Assembly (NCBI GenBank): GCA_029224185.1
Contig: CM055198.1
Location: forward strand, 8,931,124 to 8,995,123
Length of the DNA stretch: 64,000 nt
Reading direction: 5' to 3'
DNA from: Karalla daura
Taxonomy: Eukaryota; Chordata; Actinopteri; Chaetodontiformes; Leiognathidae
Under the pieces are notes generated by a model. It ran no database searches and was not told where the DNA came from. It was given only the letters and a program-made list of their open reading frames with translations. Position numbers and translations under genes: made by a program. Below, in pieces: positions 23,501-35,500 of the stretch (its first letter is position 1; every line of letters starts with the position of its first letter).

Positions 23501-26500
23501 TCCGGTCTTCGTCTCCGTGGCTGCTCACTCTTCTCGTTCTTGTGCCTCTTGACGTCCATGTAAGCCAGCGTGATGAGGGCCTCGCACAGACTCTCCACGC
23601 CCCGGATCATCCTCGCCCTCTTCTTCTTCACCACGTTGATGACCTTCTGAGCCACGTCGGAGCGTTCCTGCAACGGGAAAACTCTGAGTGAAGGACGGAG
23701 GTCGGAAGGTCCAACCGTGCGCAGGTTTCACACCTCACCTGGTCGACCTGGAACTCCTGCTGCGGCGACAGGCCGGCCCCGCAGAAGCTCTTGTCTTTGT
23801 CGGCGTTCACCAGGGCGAAGATGATGAAGAGCGTGTGGTGAGGGTGCGCCAGCGCCGCTCTGCAGATCAGCTGTGGGGGTGAGGGAGACAGGGGTGAGGG
23901 AGACGGGGGTGAGGGGACGAAGCAGCAGGCGGACGTGTGCGACTCGGAGAAGCCGTGTTTGTTGCGTTACCTCGTTGAGGACGTCGTGGAAGCCCGCGTC
24001 CTCCGCTGCCATCTTGGTCCCCATGCGGGCGGCCAGCTGATACATGAGAGGCAGAAACTTGTGGGACGGGATGGTCTTCACTCCTTTCTGAAAGGAGGAG
24101 GGGGAAAGAAAGATGAAGAAACCGAAACGCAGGACACGGAGAGAGGTTACTGTTTCCTCCGGACCTTCATGATTTCGTTGACGGCTCGGACCCCGGAGTT
24201 CTCCAGCCAGAGGGACGCCAGGCGGAACACCCAGGTGTCGTGCTCCTCGCCCTGCTCCAGACACTGGATGTAGTTCTCCACCGCCTTGCACAGGAAGCGC
24301 TGCCTGTCCGCCTGCAGGTTGGACAGGGCCTTCTCGTCCAGCTTCAGCTCTTGCTCCACTATTCTGGTGTAGCTGTGGAGACACAGGACCACAGGAGGAG
24401 GTAGGTCAACACATCCGCCTGAGACGGCTCCTTCGTGCCGACATGTAACAAACACCACGGACATGTTGGTCGTTACTCTGCGCTCCCTTATCAGGTCCAC
24501 CTCCTCTTTGGCCTTCTCCAGCAGCGCCTGCTTGTTCTCGAACTCGGAGGACTTCATGTACTTGTCGATGCTCTGGTACTGGGCGTCGGAGAAGCGCGCC
24601 AGCGACAGGAACGCCTCGGTGCGCTGGCTCTGCAGCCCGGGGTCCCTGTCCAGGCCTGAATCCTCCTCGATCACCTCCACAGCCTGAAAGGGCGAGCACA
24701 GTCAGACGAACAAAAGGTGCCAGCTCAGGCCTACGTGTGACAAACTCCCTCTTACTCTCTCCAGGTATTTCTCCAGTATGACTCCAGGGCTTTCCAGGCA
24801 GGTCTCAGCCAGCCAGTTACCACAGAGCCTCAGGCACTCTGTGTAGACCGGGGCCACAGTGGGATTCAAGTCCAGCTGGCCAAGAAAAGAAGAAAAGCAG
24901 AAAACAGAGAACAGTTTAAGTGTGTTTGTATGCGCAGTGTTCATTTGGTAGGGATCTGTGTGTCTGCCCGACCTTTTCTTCCAGGACGTTGATCATCTGC
25001 CTCAGCAGACCCAGGGCCAGTCCCTGCTCTCCCTTCGCCCAGAACACCTGAGCTTCCTCCAGCTGCCAGGAAGACACCGGGGACAGGGCCCAGGCGCCCC
25101 CGCCTCCTCCCCCGTGCTGCTTCATCTGGTACACCGCCCGCTCTGCCAGCTGCACAGGAAGCACGGCGCCGTGAGAGCTCTGCGCTCCAGCAGTCTGACC
25201 AAACTCACATGGGGGAAGGAAAAGGAACGCTACCTGGGTGTTGCCAGCCCTGCGGGCCAGACGGCACAGCTCCATGAGGTGGTCTGTGAGCGCCGGGCCC
25301 AGCAGCGGGCTGCTGCCTGACACCCCCGGCCTGGACATGAGGGCGTGCTGAGCCACGGAGCGGGCGGCCAGGATGGGCTCCACGACAGCAAAGTCACTGT
25401 CGGAGAGCAGCTGCAAGTGCTGCCGCCACTGGCTGCAGACTTCAGTCAGGGTCTCGTCTGAGAAGGGCCTGAATCAATGGAGAAAAAAAAGGAAGTGTTC
25501 AGGTATGGAAATCCGAAGCGCCCTCAAGGCCCGGTCTGATCCGGTGTATGACATGTACAGCTGTGGAAAACTCCAGCAGGCAGCGGTTAGCGGCTGACAT
25601 CACCTGGAGAAGAGCTGCTTGACGCTCTCCAGCTCCCTGATGCTCTGCAGGTTTCGGAGGGTCGGGTACAGGGAAGACACGGCCTCCAGGCTGCCTCGGC
25701 ACAGCTCCTCCACCTCTGCACCTCTGAGGAAACACCAGGAGCGAATTATGGTCAAGAAGCGCAGTGCTAAAAAAAAAATGGGTGAAACTATCCTCTCCTT
25801 CGTTTACACACAGACCTGGCCTGTCTCATGGTGTCATCGAATATGGAGAACTCTTTGTCCCGCAGCGCTTGTAGGGAGGTGAACACAGACTCGTGGAAGC
25901 CGGGCTTGGTCTTGTCACTCCTGATCACATTACGTTTGGAGGAAAAGACGGCACAGAGTGAGTGTCACTCTTCTAAAGGTTAGAGTAGCTTGCGACAGAC
26001 CCGGCCCACCTCTCCGGCAGCTCACAGTCCCACTGTGTGTTCCTCCAGGCGGCCTGGAAGCGCAGCTCTCTCAGCTCCGCTCCCCACTCCACCCCTTCGC
26101 TCTCCAGGCCACGCATGTAGGTGAGCAGGATGCCGCTCAGGCCAAAGTTCTGCAGGCCCTGGGAAGACACGATGCACGAAGAGGCTAAACTCTGACACAC
26201 CTGTGACGCCGTTTCACTGTTAATCCAAGGATGCACAGTGCAGCTGGCCCAGTCTTACCTCCACGATCCCCACTTGTCTGGTGACGTCAGGCAGCGTGGA
26301 GTGAAGGTCGTAGGAGGTCAGCGCCTTCCCCCACATGGCCTCGTGCTCATAGGTTCGAATCCTGTGAGAGTCACAAAGGAAAATGTGTGAAAGCCAGAGC
26401 AGGTCTGCAATAGGCATCTCATTCATGTAGTCAGCGTCTACCTGGTCAGTGGGCTGGTCATGGTCTCCCCCCCGCAGCCGTACAGACTGTCGGGCTCTCC

Positions 26501-29500
26501 GATGCTGCGGTACACCTCGATCAGCAGCGCCTACAAACAGGGGGCAGATAAAACATGCTTTTGTATTGTCCTTGTTGTCGGACCCTGGGTAAAACTTTTT
26601 TTTTTAGAATCAAACGAAGGACCTGCAGACTGATGTTGTTGTCTTCCATGCTTTTCTCCGTCAGGCTGGAGATGGTGAACGTCTGGCTGTTGTCTTCAAA
26701 GTTGATCCTGCGCGACGCTCTGGACTTGGTTCTGCGGGTTAGTGAAACGCGTCGATCGGAAAGTAAAGTAACAAACGTGACGCCGTTCAGAGGAGATGTC
26801 GATGGTGAGGCTACGCACTTGCGACTCTCCTCCATGTTGGATTTGATCTTGTCGACGTAGATCTCCGTGTAGAGCAGGGCGGTGAAGTGAGCCGAGCAGG
26901 ACTGGGCAGCCTTGGCCACCTCCAGGTAGTTCAGGTCCAGCCAGAAGTTAGAGTCACACACGGTGCCGCAGGAGCTGCAGGGGGTGGGTGGCAGAGACGG
27001 CCTTGACGTGACTCACGTCCTGATATTAATGACAGCACAAGCGTGTGGAGGCCAGGCAAACCTGTGAGCCTCCACTGGTCTCTGCTGGTGTCTCAGGTAG
27101 TCGATGACAGCGAGCATGGTGCGCAGAGACGTCTTGTCGTACAAGCCCTGGCTGGCCATGTCCGACTCTGTGAAGAAGAAGAAGAAATTCTCATTGACTG
27201 CAGATTTTAAAAAAAAGACCCTCGTTAGAGCAGGTCGCTGCTGTGAGTCGCACCGGAGTCGGAGTTGAGGGGGGTGGCAGAGCGACTGGAGGCCTGAGCG
27301 CTTCTGGAGCAAAAGGCGAAGAAGTCCTGGATGTGAGAGGAGAGGGACTTCCTCCACGAGCCGTTGGCGTCATCCAGGAGGACGGAGTGGATGATGAGGG
27401 GCAGCAGCCTCTGACAGCAGTCCACCCACACCTGGAGGCAGACAGTGGGGTTAAGGGTCTGGATCAGAGGATGCGCCAGGCAGGAATGGAGCCGAAGGAG
27501 CCGGGGCGTCGCCAGACTCACCAGGCACAGCGGTCGTGAGAGCAGCAGAGCTTCGCTCCGGACTCCTCCACTGTCCAGCAGGGCGGTGCACAGAGCCTTC
27601 AGCCAGGCCTTGTGGCTGCCGGCCTGGGGGATCCAAAACGCCTGGCTCTCCAGCGTCTCCCTGGCCGCCAGGCTCTCCTCAGGGCTCACGGCTGCAACCT
27701 AAACAGGGACATGGAGACAAAAAGCAATACGCATCCATCCAGGGTTCATACACCCTTTCTTGGGCCAATTTCAAGCACTTTTCAATACTTTTCACATGAC
27801 AATTAAGAAGTTATTATGCTATAAACAACAACAATTTAAGGAGTTAAGGAGTAAAGTTAAGGAAGTTCAAGGATCAATGGAGGAGTCACTCCTCACTCAC
27901 GCTCTTCTTGGCCTTTCTGAAGGGGTTGAGGTAGGCCAGCATGGGGTCTTTGTTATCTTTGTACTGCTCCCAGAAGTCCAGTCCGGACTGGGTGGCCAGG
28001 ACGTCCTTCACACAGCAGGCGGCCGCCTTCCTCACCTGGATACTGGGAGACGAGCACGCGGTCAGCACCAGCACAAATCGCTCTCTGCCACACGCCGAGA
28101 CCTGGCCCGTCCATGTACCTCTGCTGGGTGAGCGCGTCGTTCATGCAGTTGAGGATGACGTGGAGGCGCTGCGACTCCGCCGAGCTGAACAGGGACGCCG
28201 CCTTCTCGTACAGGGGGTCTCTGCCGTGGAGCAGGGCGATGGTGGAGAAGTCCACCGGACCCAGCTCTCCCAGGCAGCTGCCCGCTGCCTCTGGGGTGGG
28301 GGTGGATGGCAGAGGGGAGGGAAGATGCGTGTTGGTAAGACGGCAAAAGCACAACGCAGAGGCGAGGAGCAGCTGAGAGGCTGTGTGTGTGTGTGTGTGT
28401 GTGTGGCCTGCTACCGAGGATGTCGGCTCCTCCGGGGTGGTTGACGGCCAGCTTGCAGAGCTGCAGCAGGCTGAGGACCAGCTTCACCAACACGCTCTCC
28501 CCGGGCTCATCTACGAGGAAGCAGAGACAGACGTCAAAGTCAGCGTGCTACTCTCATTTCGGTCGATTTTTGGAGAGAGGAAAGGTGAAGTCGCACCGTG
28601 GCACTCTTTCAGCAGCGCTCTGATCTGGCCCTTGTTGTCGTGCAACTGCCTGGTCAGCTCCTTCAGGCCCTCCAGTCTGGTCAGAGGCAGGGAGTCACAG
28701 GACGTCACGGACAGGAAGTGGCTTAACTCCTGTGGACAGGCCGTTGAAATCATCCATCCTCACAGAGAATCAGGGAACAGGACTTGGGTAGCGATGCCAC
28801 GGAAGTCTAAAGCTGTTGGTTACCTGTCTCAGCGTGAAGGTGCTGTTGTTATATTTGAGAGTTTGCTGGACCGACCGCAGCTCTCTGAACTCAGGGAGGT
28901 TGGGGAAAGACTCCAACCTGCTGATGGCTCCTTTGAGCTTCTCCTGGTTTTCTATAACCAGAAACCGCAAAAGGCCGAGCACCTGCGCCAGCATCGGACA
29001 TGAAAGGCAGGTTTAATGTAATGAAAGGATTGTGGAAACTTTGTCTCTCGTTTCCTTGAGCTCTCAACCAAACAACCTCTCACCTGCTGAGCGATGGCGG
29101 GCCGGCTGGTCACCTGGGCTGTCAGGGTCCCTACGATGACCTGCAGGTGACAGTCCAGGGCGTCGTCGCAGAACTGCAGGGCGGCCCGGCACACTGAGGT
29201 CAGCATGTCGCAGCACAGGGCCAGACTGCGGGTGGACACCTCGTCACACTGGAGCGGCCTGAGGGTCCGTGGGGGCGGGGGGGGGGGGTAGGAAGACATG
29301 GTGTGACCGGGACAGCGTGGGACAGATGGGCTGGTGGGTGAAGAGTGCGCGTGCAGCGTACCTGCCGTTGATGTGGTGGATGAGCGTGTAGATGATGTCA
29401 CGGAGGACGAAGGCCCAGGCTCCGCCCAGGCCGTCCCTCACCTCTCGGAGCAGCAGGTTGACAAACAGGTGGTACATGAGGAGGATGCGGTGGCGCTCGT

Positions 29501-32500
29501 AGCCGTTGGTCGTCTCCGCTGCTCTTTCGCACACCGCCAACAGGATCCTCTGGATGGACAGCTGGAGCAGCAAACAGATTTTGGTAAATTTGGTAAATTA
29601 TGTCACTCTTATGTCACTTTTGATGACGTCTCATTATGACAACGTGACATAAGAAAGAAGACATCTCAGAGTAAGTCAGCCGTGCATCAAAAGTGACATA
29701 AAAGGGACGTCATTTACCTAGTGATACTTTACGACAACTGTCATAAGCATTCATGAATGTTCATGACTGGTGTCATGTCATGATTATGACAGTGTTACGA
29801 ACAAGCATTGAAATACAGCTTATCATGATGCATTACCGGGGTCTTGGACAGAATGGCCACCAAGGACTTGTGGTTTGCACTGTGGCACTTGCTGAGGTAG
29901 TCAAGAGTCGCTTTGATGACGTGAGAGCTGAAGTACGGCGGGTTTGGGGCAGGGTCCAGTTCCCTGGAGGTCACCGAACAATGATGGAGGGTTAGACGGG
30001 AGAAATAAAAAGCCTGGCTTAGTCTCAATGACTGGAGAATCTTTCAGGAAAAGTTCAACCGTCCTCACCCTATAAAACGTTGCAGGTCTCCTCTGTCCCG
30101 CTCAGCTGCTCCTCCTTCATACAGAGTCATCAGCAGCTCCACCACAATGTCTGCCAGGTTACTGTGGATCAGGTTGTCGATCTCCTGCAGAGACCAGAGC
30201 CAAGCAAAAAAATCAGCATTCGTTTCATCTGTTATTACTTTTGTAGCTGAATAAACAATAATGCAATCAAGGTATAAAATCTGTGCTCTGAGGAGTCTAG
30301 ATCCAGATGTGGATGTCTGCAGCTGTTTACCTGCTTGCCCAGACAGTTGGCGTCTTTGAGCAGGTCATACACCCTGTGGGCCTTTTCCCTCTGCTGCGCC
30401 ACCCGAGCGTCCTGGCCGGGCAGGGCAAAGTAGGGCAGGATGCTGACCATGATCCTGGGGAAACAGTCGGCCAGCAACTGCTTCCAGTCCCTCTCCAGGT
30501 ACCTGCCGATAGACTTCACCTGCTCAAAGTCGTCCAGGAAGACCAGGTGGGGGATCAGCACCTGGTAGGAGGAGCTTCAAGGGGACACAGGACCACAGGA
30601 GTTGATGTCGGACAAAGGCCACAGTGAAAACCGAGGAACCAACAGAGGAAGAAGCGCCTCACTTGTAGAAGTCCTTGACCATGTGGTTGTCCAGCAGGGT
30701 GTAGGGGAACGATCCCAGGGTGTAGCGATCGTCAGACTGTCTCTGTGCCAGCCACTCGGCCACCAGGTAGAACAGGTGAGAAGCGACAAAGGACTTCACG
30801 CTCCTGTAGCCCAACACTGCCGACACACTGCACAGCATCTGGAACACAGGCAGGGATGGACAGGCCTCAGCGAAGCCACTTTCACAGCTGCCATTCAGGC
30901 ATTGGAGCAACATGGAGGCTCCAGTTTCTACGCCACCTTCTTGATGAGCTGCTCCTCGATGTTGTTCTCCTTGTAGGACTGGAAGAGGGCGAACAGGGAC
31001 TGTTTCTCACAGACCGGGCTGCAGCACAGCACCACAGACAAGCTCTTCAACAGGGCGGCCTTCCGGTTGAACAGCTCGTCCTGCTGGTCCTCAGAGGAGC
31101 TGCTTCTCTGCAGACATCGACATCAGGCAGGTCGAACACAGGCAGGAATCACACACAAAAGAGCCACACAACATATGCAGAGCTTACGGGGGGTCTCATT
31201 CCTTCCTGAGCCTTCAGGTAAATGGACTCAAAAGCAGCCTGCTGGTGTTTGAGAGGGAGCATCTTCCTCCTGTCTGGATGTTCGGGTCTCATTTCCAGAA
31301 ATAACCTGGAAACAGGGGCAGAATACTGATGATAAACCACGCTGATTGAAGGCTTCCACTCCACAGAAGACACACACTCCACAGGCCAGCGCACCTCTCC
31401 ACTGACGTGGCCACCAGCATGCGGACGTGGTGGTGGGCGTCTGCCAGGTAGGACGGGAGGACGACGGACACCGGAAGGTCCTCGTCTCTGTCAGCGCCTC
31501 TGATGCTGAGCACTGCCCACTTGCAGCACGGGTCAGCCTGTCAGAGGGAGAGAAGTCAAAGAGGAGACTATCGCCTGCTAATTAAACTGCAACGGGGAGG
31601 CAAAAAAGTGAGGGGTTCATTTTCTACTCTCTTGGTTCGTTGGTCAGATTTGCAAACGCTACTGAAGCCAATCAAAATACTTACTGATCTGACCCTGAAA
31701 ATACAAATGAAGACAAAAGACTGAAGGGTTGTGCAGATCATATACTACATGATAACTACTGTGGCCTCTGTGGGGAGCTCACCTCCAGCAAGGCCACCAG
31801 ACATCGCACCAAAGCCGCTCGCACGGCTGCCATGCACTTCCCACTCTGGCTCAGGAAACTGAAACGCGACACGTCTGTTAAACGCTTGACCAAAGAGGGA
31901 AGCCACACGCCACAACGTGAGCCACTGACCAGAATCCGGACACCACTTGGAGCAGAGACCCCTGAACGTGCTTCATCTCCTCCGGCGGATGGCGGGTGTT
32001 CCCCAGGCTCCTGATGGAGGGCAACAGATCCAGCAGGACGGCAGCGCAGATCTCCTGGTCCTGACGGTTCTGACCGCACACGTCCCTGCAAGCACAACCA
32101 GCGCACTTCAGCCTGTTGCCGGGATTGGGCAGAACCCGCAAAAGCACAAGCAGAGAGGTGTCCCTACGCCAGAGGCTGCAGCAGCGAGTCAAACTCCTCC
32201 GGGGAGAGGGAGTCTGCGGCCGGGAGCTTCTTCAGCAGGACCAGATACTGGGAGAGGAAGAGAAGCAGGCCTTCAGTCATTCTCCTCACCGGCTGCACCT
32301 CCGGCTCCTGCTGGGGGCACGGTCTGACGCAGCGCTACCCACCATGTGCAGGTGCAGGGCTCTGCCGAAGTCCATGTGCTCCAGCAGCAGCAGCAGCCGG
32401 CGCCGCACCTCCTGAGGCTTGAAGAGCAGGCCGTGGACGGGCTGCGCCGAGGAGCACTCGCACAGGAAGCCCAGGACGGCCAGGAGAGCCAGGTCCTGCT

Positions 32501-35500
32501 GGGCCAGGTGCTCGTCCGCCAGCAGACTTTTAGCACCTGATGGCAGGCAGAGCTTTAAAGCTGGTTCCTAAAATTTGTGGTGGAAATTTTACATGCATCT
32601 CGGAGCATTTGATTAATCTTGGTATTCTTGACTTGTAGCCTGAACTCAGTGAGCTGCAGCCACCAAAGAGTCAGGAACTTAACTGCAAGACCATTCCCGG
32701 CTCCTTAACACCGCCTTTGTTATGCCTATGACAGTGTCCTCATCACAGGAAGCCAGTTGCTCAGTCTTGCCGAGCTCCTGACCATTTTGCTTCCTCTGCC
32801 CAAACGGTTTCCCCACTTGCCATCCGGGAGCCATCCCCTCCCTACCTGGCCCGGACGAGGCCTCGCTGCCGTCTCCCTGCCTGTGGTTGCCGTTGCTGCT
32901 GCCGCCAGCGCAGGAATCCTCGCCCTCCTCGAACAGGCTCACGTCGCATTCGTCCCACTCGTCGTCCCTCGGCTCGTGATCGTCCACGACGCTGACTCTC
33001 TTGGACACGCTGCTCAGCTGCAGAGACGAGGCGCTCAGGACTCGGGACTCAGTTAAGGTCTTAAAATCTTTAGGCTTTAGGTCACTTACCAACAGTTTGC
33101 AGATCTCAGCCAGGTCGCTGAGGAGACTGGCCGGCAGAGTCATGATGAAGAGTTTGGAGGAGATGGGAGAGGCTTTATCCTGCGGAAGAAAGGACACTGG
33201 AGTCATCCATACACAGGCTGCACAAGCTGGAAATGACTGCATATGAGAAGCCTGACCTTGCTGGTGCTGCTGGCTGACTGCGTGCAGAGATTCATGACAG
33301 ATCTGAGCGTGCTCATGGTTCCTTCCTCTGCCAGCTTCACTTTCACACTGGAGACGAAACCGCTGAAGTCCTGGGCCACGCTCTGGCAACAGAAGCACAC
33401 CCACGACCTCACTTTCTTCTCTTGTGGGGCATTTTGACCGGCTCGAACGCGGCGAACATCAATACACTCGTTCACCATTTTGAGCGGAGATGCATCTGAA
33501 CGCTACCTTGGCTTTGGCGAAGAGCTGCGAGCGGCAGGCCTCTTCCTCGGTCAGAAAGGCCGTGGAGACGTAGCCTGCCAGGACTCCGGTCAGCAGGCCG
33601 AAACAGCGGACCAGGCACTCCGTGGGGGTGGACTGAGACTGGGCAGAGGAGGACGAGGTGGATTAGCAGTCAGACGGTCACACGTGTGCTTCGTCTCGGA
33701 TCGGCTTCCACTCACGTCTGGCGAGTAGCAGTTGAGGAGGTTGTCGGCCATGCAGAGCAGGGACTGCTCCAACTTGGCTCTGAGGGCGGGGAGCACAGCG
33801 AACTGGCCCTCAGTCGCAGGCACATCCACTGAGGTGGTGGTGTCTGGTGCGGCTGAGGGCGGCGTGTTGAAGGTGAACTGCAGGTACAGGCTCTCCATCT
33901 CCTCCAGACTGTCTTTGGTACTCGACGAGGTGTGCTCTTGAAATAAGGCGCTTTGGAAAAGAAAAAAAACAGAGTTATTTGACTCCTGAGATGAGGAGAT
34001 ACGGCACAGGATTTTAGAATCACCTCACCTTTTTATTCCCTCTGCACCCAGAAGAAACCTGAGGCCAGTTCTTGAGTCTTTAAAGGTCAGAGAGACCAGA
34101 ATGTTGGCAATTAAGTTGGGAGGAAAATCTCTGCACACAAGATGGTGAAAAAAACAAACAAAACATAAGTTTCAACACACAGTCAGGGTCAGATTACTCC
34201 ATAACTAATCCAGCACCGACCTGCAGACAATAGGGTGTGGCCTGGAGCTGTCCTCCATCTCCTCGCTCTGATCGGTCATCAGCAGCCAGGCCACCAGGGT
34301 CTCCTTCAGGTTGGGAGACGCCTCTGTGAGCCCTGTGTAGTCCCAGCCGGAGCCCCGCGTAAGACTTTTGGGGACGGGACAGTTGAGCAGGGCCTGGGCC
34401 AAACAGAGGGCAGCACCCCTGGAGACAGAGTGGGACAGGTGGGTGCGGGCGCACAGGCATGTGGATTCTACTCTGGCCGGTCAAACCGAAGGCAGAGCCT
34501 CACCGTGCGGGTTTGCAGGCTGATCCAGAGAAGAGCTTCCACAGCTCTCTGTCCGTGCTGACCAGCTGGCCGTGGACGATGGAGGCCAGCAGGTCCAGGG
34601 ACAGCGCTTCAGTCTGAGGCGAGCTGACCCCCCGCAGAGCCAGGACCCACACGCGCCCCCACAGCCTGCTCAGCTCTGCCCTGTGGAGCCCCTTCCTGTC
34701 GGGGTAGCGGGCCTGGCACAGGGCCACCTCCTTCAGGCAGCGCAGCACGTACGGACCCCTCTCTCCCCTCCGCTGCTCGGCCAGGAGCTGGTAGAGCACC
34801 GACAGCAGCGGCAGCAGCTCCTGCCCGGGCACCATGGACGGGTACTTGGAGGTGAGCACGGCGGCGATCTGCAGCCTGAGGGGAGGAAGAGGAGGCGGCG
34901 TGTTTTCAGATGATCTGACGCTTTCATGCTCACGCTCTGCGGTGTAGCCGAAGTCTCCTCAGCTAGTGTTGGAAAATGAAGATAACGTTTCTGGAGGCCG
35001 TTATTGAAGAGCCTCCAGGAACTTACTGGAACTGTTGTGTATGAGGTCCACACCATTAATAATCTAAGTGTGGTTGGATTATTACTGATCCTGCTGATCT
35101 CCTGCTTGAATACATTCTGGTAGACGAGTAGTTTATACAAGGCATGTGCAGGAATCCTTAAGGCTATTTCAACAGCTTTTTAAGACTTGTTGACGACCTT
35201 CCAAAAAGCTGTAAGACCACACTGCCATTTCAAGCTGTACTCAGCAAGTATGCTTTGCAACTAAATCTAAATAAGATGAACGAAATAAGCTGGTCAGCTG
35301 GGAACCAGATCAGCTGGGAAGTCGATTAAAACAAACCTTTGGTCACAACAAGGGACTCTGTCTCTCAATTACTAACCATAAACACAGCAGACTTTCTTCA
35401 GTCAGAAAGCTTGAATAGCAACAAAGATGGCCTGGTATGAAGGAAAGGAGATGCAAAACATAGGGACTGTCTGGTTTGTACTGCATCACCATAGCATTAT

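Noticed and set aside
32679..33404. A 241-codon minus-strand frame that looks like one long atm exon
   Set aside because: It reads through the 72-nt intron 33018-33089 and beyond two other splice sites; exon sizes of 90 and 172 nt match the human gene.
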